Source of the DNA: Eubacteriales bacterium
GTDB lineage: Bacteria; Bacillota; Clostridia; Monoglobales; UMGS1388
DNA length: 35,027 bases
NCBI GenBank assembly: GCA_029004515.1
Contig: JAQVYH010000016.1
Location: 1-35,027 of the forward strand
Direction: 5' to 3'
The notes beneath the pieces are model-generated. The model saw only the letters and a list, made by a program, of their open reading frames with translations, made no database searches and was not told where the DNA came from. This document shows, in pieces, positions 1-8,402 of the stretch. The stretch's first letter is position 1. The number at the start of each line of letters is the position of its first letter. A program made the translations under genes and the position numbers.

Positions 1-228
1 AGACCATAGAGAAATATAGATGTCTTTTGAGCCACTGCCATCGCCGGTACCCGGTGCGAAGCCATACATATTAATTGACATATCACAAGCTGTAACATAG
101 TTACCGTTAAATGTGATACTATTCAAGGTGGTATAATCATAGTTGAAAGCTTCGGCAGTAATAGGAATCGATATTATTGTAGCGATAATAGTTAGTGTGA
201 GCATCATACTCAAAATTCGTTTTTTCAT
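1..228 (-). CDS. Secreted protein, N-terminal part (runs off left edge)
   Basis: A reading frame starts at ATG 228 and stays open to the window edge, giving 76 visible residues. It begins MKKRILSMMLTLTIIATII and has a classical signal peptide: a short Lys/Arg stretch, a hydrophobic core of about 15 residues and a likely signal-peptidase cut after ITAEA. The mature part begins FNYDYTTLNSITFNG and contains a Gly/Ser-rich stretch (APGTGDGSGSKD). An AGGAGAGG ribosome binding site lies just upstream. Its ATG overlaps the TGA of the preceding small Cys-rich gene as ATGA, so translation of the two is probably coupled. I do not recognise a family from this fragment, and the function is unknown. Confidence 0.72.
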   Translation of the reverse strand, partial: MKKRILSMMLTLTIIATIISIPITAEAFNYDYTTLNSITFNGNYVTACDMSINMYGFAPGTGDGSGSKDIYISLWS

Positions 229-449
229 TTTAATATCCTCTCCTGACTCATCTGTTTATTTGGATAATAGCATATGCCAACATCCAACGCTCGTGGTTTA
301 TCTAAATGAAAGTCTGCATAAATGCAGTACCAGCAAGTATGCTCTGCTGCGCCACCTCGTGCGACAAATGCCGGGCATCTTTGATGTGGCCATACATTTC
401 CTAAGCAATTTGGAGCTGTCAGCATTCCATTATTTCCGATATTCTCCAT
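225..449 (-). CDS. Small Cys-rich protein of unknown function (74 aa)
   Basis: The start at ATG 449 is chosen because AAGGGA lies about nine bases upstream. A GTG at 467 would extend the protein by six residues but would have that site inside the gene. The product begins MENIGNNGMLTAPNCLGN and has five Cys, including a CWYC pair, with many aromatic residues, Trp and His. This pattern suggests a metal-binding or disulfide-bonded small protein. There is no signal peptide or membrane segment. Its stop overlaps the start of the secreted-protein gene by four bases (ATGA). It follows the LytTR/AgrC-like two-component genes on the same strand after a 142-base gap. The family was not recognised; a conserved Firmicutes small protein is plausible. 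Confidence 0.55.
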   Translation of the reverse strand: MENIGNNGMLTAPNCLGNVWPHQRCPAFVARGGAAEHTCWYCIYADFHLDKPRALDVGICYYPNKQMSQERILK

Positions 450-591
450 AATAAACGTTCCCTTCACTTTTGTACTTTACTATGAAATAGAATAGCACTA
501 AAATTAAAGGAACACCTGATTTATACTTAAAAAACCTAATTTTCTACTCATTGTTCGTTTTTTTCAAAGCATTCCACTATATAAACTAATA

Positions 592-1848
592 TTACGCCAT
601 AAGACGCACCTTAAATATGCCGCCTGACACGTCGTACACAAGCTCACCGCCACACCCTGCTATAAAAGCAGAAATGCTTTGGGTTCCTCTGCCGTGACCT
701 TCCTTACTTGAAATCGGAATACCTTTTTCGTCCAGTCGTATCTCGCCAATATAGGGGTTTGTCATTTCAAGGATGAGTTGTCCTGTGTTCACAGCTGTAA
801 AACGCAGTTCGCGCTTTTCCGCCGTAAGAACGGAAACGGCAGCAATTGCATTTTCCAGTAGATTTGAGATTGCCATAACAAGTGATAATTCGTCTACTTT
901 CAGATTTTCCGGAATATCCAATCGCAAATCGCAACGAATACCCTGTTGTCTGGCAAGTTCGGCATAATAGGAAACAGCAGCATTCACCGACACATTACGG
1001 CAATAGCTTTGCGGTTTTTTAGGAAGTGCCTCGCTTTGCCTTAAAATGAGTTCTTTCGCCTTGTCATATTCCCCTTCTTGAAACAAAGCCAGAAGGGTAT
1101 TATTAAAATGACGGCGATCATGCTGTACAATGCTCATCTGACGCACTGCTTCATCCATAAGCAGAAGACGTTGGCGTATTAGCTCACTATCCGATTGCAT
1201 TTTTAAGTTTTCCTCACGCAGAGTTGCTGCTCGCAAAGACTTCTTTAGTGAAATAAAAATAGCAACATAAACAAAAACTACCAAAGCAGCAAGCAATAAA
1301 ATCGGAATATAATTCTCATTAAGAGTCTGTTGCACATTATTATTGCCAATAAAATACCATCCCAGATTTGTAAACATACAAATTGATTGGAAAAGATAAA
1401 CGCTCCAAAGCTCCGCAGCCTGTCTATAAAGCGGACGCAGATACTTGCGGTATAATAATATAACAGCAGCAAACATTAGAAAGCGTAAAATCGTGTTGGC
1501 ATATTGGGGATACCAAAAATAACCGCAAAGATAATAGCTCAAAACTACCGTAACGGCATATACATTCATTGCTGTAATGCAATTAAACAACCATTGCATA
1601 AACCTATCGCTGAACAGGGGCTTTACGGATATTCCGACAACAATAAAAAAGAAGATATCCAGCTTTCCCAATGTTGTATAGTCATTATTCAGATAGAAAT
1701 ATATATTAAGAAAAAAATCTGTAGTTACGATCGCTACAAGTGCATAATAAAGTGTCCTCATTTGGCATTTGGGACGTGCTAGAGTAAACAGCAGTACTAC
1801 AAGCATGATATTCGTAACGATAGAACGAAGTATATCATACAGTTGCAT
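592..1848 (-). CDS. AgrC-like (HPK10/GHKL) sensor histidine kinase
   Basis: This 418-residue membrane kinase has several hydrophobic segments in residues 1-200, probably six or seven, and no large external domain. A coiled linker at about 205-235 leads to an H-box with QHDRRHFNN (phospho-acceptor His243). The ATPase domain carries an N-box NLLENAIAA (about 329-337) and a G-box GHGRG (384-388). This is the layout of the AgrC/ComD/BlpH family, which usually senses peptide signals and phosphorylates a LytTR regulator. Its ATG directly abuts the stop of the LytTR gene upstream, so the two form one transcription unit. No agrB/agrD-like peptide-maturation genes are visible in the window, so the signal is unknown. 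Confidence 0.9.
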   Translation of the reverse strand: MQLYDILRSIVTNIMLVVLLFTLARPKCQMRTLYYALVAIVTTDFFLNIYFYLNNDYTTLGKLDIFFFIVVGISVKPLFSDRFMQWLFNCITAMNVYAVTVVLSYYLCGYFWYPQYANTILRFLMFAAVILLYRKYLRPLYRQAAELWSVYLFQSICMFTNLGWYFIGNNNVQQTLNENYIPILLLAALVVFVYVAIFISLKKSLRAATLREENLKMQSDSELIRQRLLLMDEAVRQMSIVQHDRRHFNNTLLALFQEGEYDKAKELILRQSEALPKKPQSYCRNVSVNAAVSYYAELARQQGIRCDLRLDIPENLKVDELSLVMAISNLLENAIAAVSVLTAEKRELRFTAVNTGQLILEMTNPYIGEIRLDEKGIPISSKEGHGRGTQSISAFIAGCGGELVYDVSGGIFKVRLMA

Positions 1849-2580
1849 TTACCACACACCCCCAAGCCGATAGCTCATATAGGCATCCCTAACTACCCTA
1901 AACTGCTTTGCAGAAATCGGGACAAAGATATCCCGTCGCAGGGTAAAGCCTTCTTTTGATAGGCGTTCCACTTGGCTCATATTTACAACAAAAGCTGCAT
2001 GCGGTCTTAGAAATCGACGGTCAGCAAGCACCGGCTGAATATGTTCGGTGAAGCTGCCGGAGATTGTGGAGCTTTCTATCCGTTCCCCGCTGATGAGTGT
2101 ATAAACAACAGTGTGACGCACATATTCACAACAAGCAATACTGTCAGCAGAAATAGTCCGAAGATCCTTTTTCGTCTTGATTGTGACAATGATTTCCGCT
2201 CCGTAGTTCATCTTATTCGTCGCTAATTCCAAAGCGGCAAACAATGCGTTCTTTTCCACGGGCTTGAGAAGATAATGAAGGGGATTAACTGTATAGGCAT
2301 CTAAAGCAAAGCCAGGTTCTGTAGTAATAAAAATAATTTGTGCATCTGTATTGACAAGGCGAATTTTATGTCCAAGATCCAATCCGCTGAGCATCGGCAT
2401 TACTATATCCAGTAAAAAGATATGAAATGTTTTGGTTTCACAAGCCTTCAGCAGTTCATCCGGGTGGCTAAACTGCTGAATATCCGCACTTATGCCGGAA
2501 TTGGTAAAATATTCATTTGTAAATTCCGTGATATGTAAAAGTTCATCATGCATATCGTCACAGATAGCAATGCGAAGCAT
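1849..2580 (-). CDS. LytTR-family response regulator (AgrA-like)
   Basis: The start at ATG 2580 is preferred over an upstream in-frame codon at 2625: GGGGGT precedes it at good spacing and the protein then starts as a receiver should (MLRIAICDD). The 243 residues comprise a receiver domain with acidic pocket Asp8/Asp9, phospho-acceptor Asp58 in LLDIVMP and Lys106 in YLLKP. A LytTR DNA-binding domain follows from about 130 to the end. It is the cognate partner of the kinase encoded immediately downstream. The ribosome binding site overlaps the end of a decayed helix-turn-helix gene, suggesting the regulator was once translated after it. Target promoters are not evident from the sequence. Confidence 0.92.
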   Translation of the reverse strand: MLRIAICDDMHDELLHITEFTNEYFTNSGISADIQQFSHPDELLKACETKTFHIFLLDIVMPMLSGLDLGHKIRLVNTDAQIIFITTEPGFALDAYTVNPLHYLLKPVEKNALFAALELATNKMNYGAEIIVTIKTKKDLRTISADSIACCEYVRHTVVYTLISGERIESSTISGSFTEHIQPVLADRRFLRPHAAFVVNMSQVERLSKEGFTLRRDIFVPISAKQFRVVRDAYMSYRLGGVW

Positions 2581-2584
2581 ATAA

Positions 2585-2773
2585 TTACCCCCATTTATAG
2601 ATTGTTGCTTTTCTTCGTGGGTCAATTGGCTTTTCAGTGCTCGCAGTTATGCACCATGAGCCTTTGATATGGGTTAAGCCTTGTATGCGTCCTTATTTGC
2701 GACATTGATTGACGCGTCGTGATAGAACGCCACACTTGTAGGATGCTTCTCTGAAGGATATATAGTCCTTCAC
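2585..2773 (-). pseudogene. Helix-turn-helix (excisionase/MerR-like) small gene broken by an in-frame stop
   Basis: A strong AAGGAGG lies eight bases before a GTG at 2773. The frame reads VKDYISFREASYKCGVLSRR and then VNQCRK. It stops at a TAA (2695-2693), then continues in the same frame as GRIQGLTHIKGSWCITAS and TEKPIDPRRKATIYKWG to a TAA at 2587-2585. Together the halves match the pattern I know from small Firmicutes helix-turn-helix proteins (YISVREAS..WGIS.RRV..LC...RI.G......SW.IP..A.KP.DPR). The single TAA removes the wing and tail. A premature-stop remnant is therefore more likely than a functional 26-residue peptide, but sequencing error or a retained leader role cannot be excluded. 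Confidence 0.68.
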
Positions 2774-2788
2774 CAGTTGAGCCTCCTT

Positions 2789-2804
2789 GTGTATAAAAAT
2801 ACAC
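2789..2804. promoter_or_regulatory. Operator-like palindrome just downstream of the promoter
   Basis: GTGTAT-AAAA-ATACAC is a perfect 6-base inverted repeat. It sits between the -10 box and the AGGAGG of the first gene, about where transcription should begin. It could bind a dimeric repressor or form a short 5' hairpin on the transcript. The binding protein is unknown. Confidence 0.4.
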
Positions 2805-2808
2805 TTAT

Positions 2809-2837
2809 AATATATACCAATATTCGTAAATAGTCAA
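2809..2837 (-). promoter_or_regulatory. Sigma-A promoter of the two-component operon
   Basis: On the minus strand TTGACT (2837-2832) is followed after exactly 17 bases by TATATT (2814-2809). It lies upstream of the broken helix-turn-helix gene and the LytTR/kinase pair. Confidence 0.7.
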
Positions 2838-2965
2838 CAAAAAAAGACAAAATAAACTATAAAAGGAATAATATCAAACGATGGATGGGACATTACTGCT
2901 CCCAAACAATGAGCAATAAATAAATCCCCCACTAGGTTACTATAAATTAACTGATATAAAAATTG

Positions 2966-3018
2966 TAATAAAAAATAAACTGACCCGATTTGTACTACCT
3001 TGACAAATTGGCTCAGTT
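2966..3018 (-). terminator. Intrinsic terminator after dapL
   Basis: On the minus strand a 16-base arm (3018-3003, AACTGAGCCAATTTGT) pairs with 2993-2978 with two mismatches across a 9-base loop. It is followed by a T-rich run (TTTATTTTTTATT). It ends the long guaA-to-dapL operon. The stretch from here to 2838 holds nothing else I can recognise. Confidence 0.75.
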
Positions 3019-3046
3019 CATATTTATATACTCTTTATTAATCATT

Positions 3047-4237
3047 TCATGCTTTTTCAATCTTTCCGTTCAACATTCGTTTTTGTGCTTCAATAGTATT
3101 TTCACGACTACCAAAGGCAGTTAATCTAAAATACCCTTCACCGTTTTTACCGAATCCGCACCCAGGCGTTCCTACAATGTTGTAATTTTCAAGAAGATAA
3201 TCAAAGTATGTCCAGCTATCCATATTGCTCGGGCATTTCATCCAAATATATGGTGATTCCATCCCTCCAATATGCCATATGCCAAGCTCTGTCAAGGTTT
3301 TGGAAATAATCCTTGCATTTTCCTTGTAGTAATCGATATTTTCCTTTATCTGTCTTTGACCTTCTTCTGAAAATATTGCAGCTGCACCCTTTTGAACAAT
3401 ATAAGAAACACCATTGAATTTTGTTGTTTGTCTTCTAAGCCACAGCTTATTAAGCGATATTTCATTATATACAAGTGTTTTCGGCACAACGGTATATCCG
3501 CAGCGTGTCCCTGTAAACCCGGCAGTTTTTGAAAGTGAACAGAATTCTATAGCGCAGTCCTTTGCACCTTCTATTTCAAAAATGCTCTTAGGGTATTTTT
3601 CATTTTCTATAAATGCCTCGTATGCTGCATCAAACAATATAACAGCATTATGATGCTTTGCATACCTTACCCACTCTGCAAGCTGCTCTCTGTCATACAC
3701 TGCTCCTGTGGGGTTATTGGGTGAGCAAAGGTAAATAACATCTGCCTTGATATCATAATCAGGCAAAGGCAAAAAGTCGCACTTTTCATTTGCATCCATA
3801 TATAAAATTTTTCTTCCGTCCATAATATTGGTATCTACATATACAGGATATACTGGATTGGGAATCAAAACCGTGTTGTCCTCACTAAATATATCAAGGA
3901 TATTTCCAAGGTCGCTTTTTGCTCCGTCACTTACAAAGATTTCGTCCGTGTCAAGAACAATATTGTTACTTTGATAATGATTACGGATCGCCTCTTTCAA
4001 GAAGTCATAACCCTGTTCAGGTCCGTATCCTCGGAATGTTTCCGCAAATCCCATTTCCTTTGAAGCACTTACCAAAGCTTCTACAACTGCCGGGCAAAGT
4101 GGTTTTGTTACATCACCAATACCGAGTCGTATAACCTTCGCTTCAGGATGATTTTCCTGATATTCATTTACCTTTCGTGCAACGGTTGAAAAGAGATAGC
4201 TTTCCTCTAATTTCAGATAGTTGCTATTTATATTCAT
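3047..4237 (-). CDS. dapL: LL-diaminopimelate aminotransferase
   Basis: This PLP enzyme of fold type I makes LL-diaminopimelate directly from tetrahydrodipicolinate, using glutamate as amino donor, for lysine and peptidoglycan synthesis. It has 396 residues, within a few tens of the usual family length. Visible marks are the DapL-type N-terminus (LFSTVARKV, RLGIGDVTKPL), the substrate/PLP region SPNNPTG (172-178), DAAYEAF, and the Schiff-base Lys237 in SLSKTAGFTGTR. Its ATG overlaps the dapF stop as ATGA, so the two are translationally coupled and act in consecutive steps. It is the last gene of the operon. Its glutamate requirement gives it a link to glutamate synthase in the same transcript. 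Confidence 0.95.
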   Translation of the reverse strand: MNINSNYLKLEESYLFSTVARKVNEYQENHPEAKVIRLGIGDVTKPLCPAVVEALVSASKEMGFAETFRGYGPEQGYDFLKEAIRNHYQSNNIVLDTDEIFVSDGAKSDLGNILDIFSEDNTVLIPNPVYPVYVDTNIMDGRKILYMDANEKCDFLPLPDYDIKADVIYLCSPNNPTGAVYDREQLAEWVRYAKHHNAVILFDAAYEAFIENEKYPKSIFEIEGAKDCAIEFCSLSKTAGFTGTRCGYTVVPKTLVYNEISLNKLWLRRQTTKFNGVSYIVQKGAAAIFSEEGQRQIKENIDYYKENARIISKTLTELGIWHIGGMESPYIWMKCPSNMDSWTYFDYLLENYNIVGTPGCGFGKNGEGYFRLTAFGSRENTIEAQKRMLNGKIEKA

Positions 4238-5076
4238 ATTTTCACTACTCCTTCAAATGCGATTATTGCATTACCTGTCATATATACTGTTTTGTCATCG
4301 TTATATCTGATTACCAAATCACCGCCACGAAGCTTTACTGTTATATCTTCATTCTTCTTGCAAAATCCATTTTCACAAGCCGCTACAACTGCTGCACATG
4401 CACCTGTTCCGCAAGCCCATGTTTCTCCGCTGCCACGTTCCCATACACGCATTTTGATTGTGTGATCATCAATCATTTTAATAAACTCTGTATTAACTCT
4501 TTCAGGGAATAATGGACTGTTTTCAAACATTGGTCCTATCTTTGCAACGTCAAATTCATCGACACTATCTACAAACACAACGCAGTGGGGATTACCCATA
4601 GATACAGCGGTAATCCGTTGCTGTGAACCTGCAATATCAACCATTCTGCCAATTACACTTTCACCGTCTAATGCAACAGGGATATTTTGCGGAGTAAGCT
4701 CAGCTTTACCCATATTAACCTGTACCGAAAATATCTCTCCATCTTGATTGAACAGCTTAAGCTTTTTAATACCGCTAAGGGTTTCGATTGTAATATCCAA
4801 TTTATCCACAAGTCCTTTTTCGTACAAGTACTTGCCAACACATCTTATGGCATTGCCACACATTCTGCCTTCGCTTCCATCAATATTAAACATTCTCATT
4901 TTTGCATCCGCAACCGCAGAAGGACAAATAAGAACAATACCGTCTCCGCCGATTCCCTTGTGTCTGTCAGAAAGACCTACGCTTAGTCCCTCAGGGTTAT
5001 CAATCTTCTGTGTGAAACAATTAAAATAAATATAATCATTACCGCACCCATGCATCTTCGTAAATTCAAGCTCCAT
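4234..5076 (-). CDS. dapF: Diaminopimelate epimerase
   Basis: It converts LL- to meso-diaminopimelate in the cytoplasm with a two-base Cys mechanism and no cofactor. The start ATG 5076 follows GAGAGGGG; an in-frame codon at 5091 lies before that site and is rejected. The 280 residues show the N-terminal MHGCGNDY motif, catalytic Cys73 in GRMCGNAIRC and catalytic Cys222 in ETWACGTGACA, and the two-domain length typical of DapF. It follows carA by 46 bases and overlaps dapL by four. The DapF-DapL pair would complete the aminotransferase route to meso-DAP, and the rest of the lysine pathway must lie elsewhere. Confidence 0.96.
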   Translation of the reverse strand: MELEFTKMHGCGNDYIYFNCFTQKIDNPEGLSVGLSDRHKGIGGDGIVLICPSAVADAKMRMFNIDGSEGRMCGNAIRCVGKYLYEKGLVDKLDITIETLSGIKKLKLFNQDGEIFSVQVNMGKAELTPQNIPVALDGESVIGRMVDIAGSQQRITAVSMGNPHCVVFVDSVDEFDVAKIGPMFENSPLFPERVNTEFIKMIDDHTIKMRVWERGSGETWACGTGACAAVVAACENGFCKKNEDITVKLRGGDLVIRYNDDKTVYMTGNAIIAFEGVVKI

Positions 5077-5122
5077 ATTATCCCCTCTCATAAATTTAAG
5101 GCTTTATCTATCGGCATTATCT

Positions 5123-6193
5123 TTACCTCTCCATTAAACCGATAAACTTATCAAACAGGTAATTAGAATCATGTGGACCAGCGCACGCTTCGGGATGAAA
5201 TTGCACCGAGAACGCAGGCATATCCAGATAGGCAACTCCCTCGCAGGAATTGTCGTTTAGGTTAATAAAGTCACACCTTGCATTTCCGGGTAAGCTTTCA
5301 CTTATTACTGCATATCCGTGATTCTGACTTGTGATATAAACTCTGTTTGTATTCAAATCCTTTGCAGGATGATTTGCTCCACGATGTCCATACTTTAGTT
5401 TTTCGGTCTGTGCGCCCATTGATAATGCAAGAATCTGATGTCCCAAGCAAATACCAAAGGTCGGGATTTTTTGCTTATTTAGTTTCTTTAGTTCATCGAT
5501 TATTTCTGTATTTTCTTTTGGGTCACCAGGGCCATTTGAAAGCATAATTCCGTCAGGGTTCAGCTTAATTATATCTTCGGCTTTTGTATTACAAGGAACT
5601 ACAACTACCTCGCAATCTCTTTTTAAAAGCTCCCTTACCATATTTAGTTTCACGCCAAAATCCCATAGAACAACCTTTTTCTTTGGATTTTCCGGACGAT
5701 AAATTTCTTTTTCAAAACTGCTAACGCTTTTTACCGCATTTCTAACACTGTATTCTTTAAGATCGGCTATAATTTTTTCTATATTGGAAATATCACTGGT
5801 AATCTTACCGTTCATAGTTCCGCTCTCTCTGAGTATTCTTGTAAGCTGACGGGTATCAATTCCCGAAAGGCCGACAATATTATTGTTGTTCAAGTATTCT
5901 GAAAGCGTCCCCTCACTCCGAAAGTTAGACGGTGTTTCGCAGATATCCCTTGCGATATATCCTTTTAAAAATGGCTTCCTGCTTTCAAAATCCTCACTGA
6001 TTGTTCCGTAGTTTCCCATCAAAGGAAAGGTTTGTACAACAATCTGTCCATAATAACTGGGATCAGTGATTGTTTCATTGTAGCCTGTCATTGCAGTTGT
6101 AAAAACAAGCTCACCTATGGTTTCTTCAATTTTACCGAAGCCCTTCCCTTTAAAAATCTTTCCGTTTTCAAGCACGAGATACAGTGTATTCAT
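5123..6193 (-). CDS. carA: Carbamoyl-phosphate synthase small (glutaminase) subunit
   Basis: CarA hydrolyses glutamine and channels ammonia to CarB for carbamoyl phosphate, a precursor of pyrimidines and arginine. The 356 residues comprise the CPSase small-chain N-terminal domain (GYNETITDPSY, GIDTRQLTR) and a class I amidotransferase domain. The latter has nucleophile Cys249 in GICLGHQ and the His333/Glu335 pair in QFHPEA. A strong AAGGAGG precedes the ATG, and purF ends 19 bases upstream. Unusually no carB lies next to it or anywhere in the window, so the catalytic large subunit must be encoded elsewhere. It seems grouped here for its glutamine use rather than by pathway. Confidence 0.96.
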   Translation of the reverse strand: MNTLYLVLENGKIFKGKGFGKIEETIGELVFTTAMTGYNETITDPSYYGQIVVQTFPLMGNYGTISEDFESRKPFLKGYIARDICETPSNFRSEGTLSEYLNNNNIVGLSGIDTRQLTRILRESGTMNGKITSDISNIEKIIADLKEYSVRNAVKSVSSFEKEIYRPENPKKKVVLWDFGVKLNMVRELLKRDCEVVVVPCNTKAEDIIKLNPDGIMLSNGPGDPKENTEIIDELKKLNKQKIPTFGICLGHQILALSMGAQTEKLKYGHRGANHPAKDLNTNRVYITSQNHGYAVISESLPGNARCDFINLNDNSCEGVAYLDMPAFSVQFHPEACAGPHDSNYLFDKFIGLMER

Positions 6194-6212
6194 ACGGACC
6201 TCCTTGTCTATT

Positions 6213-7652
6213 TTAATCCTCTATATTTTTAGAGGAATTCTCTTGATTGTATAAATTCGTGTATGTATTAGTTGATATTTCTGTCGGATATGCTCCATTA
6301 AAGCAAGCCGTACAAAATTTATCTTTCATCTCTTCTCCCGCAAGGCTCATTGCATCCTCAAGGCTTAAATACCCCAAAGAGTCTACACCTATCATCGTGG
6401 TTATTTCCGCTAAGGTATAGTTGCAGGCAATTAGATTCTCTTTTGAGTCTATATCGGTTCCATAATAACAGGGATTTAAAAACGGCGGTGCAGATACTCT
6501 CATGTGAACTTCCGTAGCACCAGCTTCACGAAGCAGTCCTACAATCCTGCGACAGGTCGTACCTCTTACAATAGAATCGTCAATGAGAACTACCCTTTTC
6601 CCTTTGACAACGTCTGAAATGACATTCAATTTAATCCTGACGCCGTCCTCACGAGTGGTTTGACCAGGAGATATAAAGGTTCTGCCTATATATTTATTTT
6701 TTATAAAGCCTATCTCATAAGGAATTCCTGACTCCCTTGAGTATCCGATAGCTGCATCAAGTCCAGAATCAGGAACACCAATTACAACATCAGCCTGTAC
6801 CGAATGTTCCTTTGCCAAAAACTCTCCGGCCCTAACTCTGCATGATTGCACAGTTTTACCCTCTATTTGAGAATCGGGTCTTGAAAAATAGATGTATTCA
6901 AATACGCAAAAGGATTGCTTTTCTGTGTTACAATGGGTATCTATGTAATTAATACTGTCCTTTGTGAAAACAATTATTTCACCGGGCAACACATCACGAA
7001 TAAATTTTGCGCCGACCGAATCAATTGCACAGCTCTCCGAGGCTATCACATAGCTTCCGTCCTCCGTCACACCGTAGCAAAGGGGTCTGAAGCCTTTAGG
7101 ATCTCTTACAGCTATCAGCTTTGATGAGGACATTATAACAAGGGAATATGCCCCTTTAATTCTTGACATTGCCTTTACTGTTGCCTCTTCAATAGAGTCT
7201 GATGTAAGTCGCTCCTGTGTTATGATATAGGAGATTACCTCAGTATCATTTGTAGTATGGAATATCGCACCGCCAAGTTCCAAGTCACGCCTTAATTCAC
7301 TGTAATTTGTCAGGTTGCCGTTATGTGCAAGAGCCGTATGTCCCTTGATATTTTCTACTACGATAGGCTGTGCGTTAATTCTGCCTTTTCCGCCTGTTGT
7401 TCCATATCGTACATGACCGACCGCCATATTGCCTGTTCCCAGTTTATGAAGTCTGTCGGCAGTAAAAACATCATTTACAAGGCCTGTGTCCTTGTAGTCT
7501 GAAAACGCACCGCCATTATTTACAACAATACCACAGCTTTCTTGACCTCTGTGCTGCAAAGCAAAAAGCCCATAATAGGTACTTGCTGCTACATCGGTGT
7601 TTTCCTTGGATATAATCCCGAACACACCACATTCTTCTCTTAAGCCGCCCAT
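6213..7652 (-). CDS. purF: Amidophosphoribosyltransferase
   Basis: PurF commits PRPP to purine synthesis using glutamine. The 479 residues begin with a seven-residue propeptide before Cys8 (EECGVFGI), the Ntn-type nucleophile exposed by self-cleavage. The PRPP loop is at about 355-366 (VLIDDSIVRGTT). Four Cys at 249, 395, 447 and 450 match the [4Fe-4S] ligands of the Bacillus-type enzyme, so this is the oxygen-sensitive Gram-positive form. Its ATG shares one base with the purC stop (TAATG) and a GGGGTGAT site lies inside the end of purC. The amidotransferase motifs appear intact. Confidence 0.97.
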   Translation of the reverse strand: MGGLREECGVFGIISKENTDVAASTYYGLFALQHRGQESCGIVVNNGGAFSDYKDTGLVNDVFTADRLHKLGTGNMAVGHVRYGTTGGKGRINAQPIVVENIKGHTALAHNGNLTNYSELRRDLELGGAIFHTTNDTEVISYIITQERLTSDSIEEATVKAMSRIKGAYSLVIMSSSKLIAVRDPKGFRPLCYGVTEDGSYVIASESCAIDSVGAKFIRDVLPGEIIVFTKDSINYIDTHCNTEKQSFCVFEYIYFSRPDSQIEGKTVQSCRVRAGEFLAKEHSVQADVVIGVPDSGLDAAIGYSRESGIPYEIGFIKNKYIGRTFISPGQTTREDGVRIKLNVISDVVKGKRVVLIDDSIVRGTTCRRIVGLLREAGATEVHMRVSAPPFLNPCYYGTDIDSKENLIACNYTLAEITTMIGVDSLGYLSLEDAMSLAGEEMKDKFCTACFNGAYPTEISTNTYTNLYNQENSSKNIED

Positions 7653-8365
7653 TACATCACCCCAAATACTCTCTTCATCATTTCTGCATATGCCTCTTCA
7701 ACATTTCCCATATCTCTACGGAATCTGTCTTTGTCAAGCTTCTCATTCGTATTTGAATCCCAGAATCTGCATGTATCAGGTGAAATCTCGTCTGCAAGGA
7801 CAATCTCACCTGTGGAGGTTTTTCCAAATTCAAGTTTAAAGTCAATAAGTTTAACATTTAGCTCTAAAAAATATTTCTTCAATTCCTCATTTATTTTAAA
7901 CGCCATATCCTTAATTTCTTCAATTTCTTGTCTTGTTGCAAGGTTTAATGCTATTGCATGGTATGTGTTGATTAGTGGATCATGAAGTGAATCATCTTTG
8001 TATGAAAATTCAATCGTCGGAGATGCAAAGCTGGTACCCTCTTCTACCCCATATCGTTTAGAAAACGAACCTGCTGCAACATTTCTTACAATAACCTCAA
8101 GAGGAATTATACTAACCTTTTTAACAACTGTCTCTCTGTCTGTCAGTTCCTCAACAAAATGTGTTTTAACGCCCTTTTCCCCAAGCATTTTCATCAAGTG
8201 ATTGCTCATCCTGTTGTTGATAGCACCCTTGCCGACTATTGTCCCTTTCTTTTGTCCATCCAGAGCTGTCGCATCATCCTTATAAGATACGATAACTAAA
8301 TCCTTATCTTCTGTTGCAAATACCTTCTTTGCTTTTCCTTCATACAATTGTCCACATTTTTCCAT
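7652..8365 (-). CDS. purC: SAICAR synthetase
   Basis: PurC joins aspartate to CAIR with ATP in purine synthesis. The 237 residues are the usual bacterial length. They begin with the nucleotide-loop pattern [10 protein letters not shown] and carry both family signatures, [14 protein letters not shown] (about 86-99) and the C-terminal stretch with [19 protein letters not shown] precedes the ATG. It lies 37 bases after gltD and overlaps purF by one base. It is the one purine enzyme in this operon that uses aspartate instead of glutamine. Confidence 0.96.
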   Translation of the reverse strand: MEKCGQLYEGKAKKVFATEDKDLVIVSYKDDATALDGQKKGTIVGKGAINNRMSNHLMKMLGEKGVKTHFVEELTDRETVVKKVSIIPLEVIVRNVAAGSFSKRYGVEEGTSFASPTIEFSYKDDSLHDPLINTYHAIALNLATRQEIEEIKDMAFKINEELKKYFLELNVKLIDFKLEFGKTSTGEIVLADEISPDTCRFWDSNTNEKLDKDRFRRDMGNVEEAYAEMMKRVFGVM

Positions 8366-8402
8366 TGTATTTCCTCCTACCGCAATTTTTATATGTTTTA
8401 GT

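Noticed and set aside
143..451. Plus-strand 102-residue frame
   Set aside because: It lies opposite the better-supported minus-strand pair with ribosome binding sites and ATGA overlap, and has no ribosome binding site of its own.
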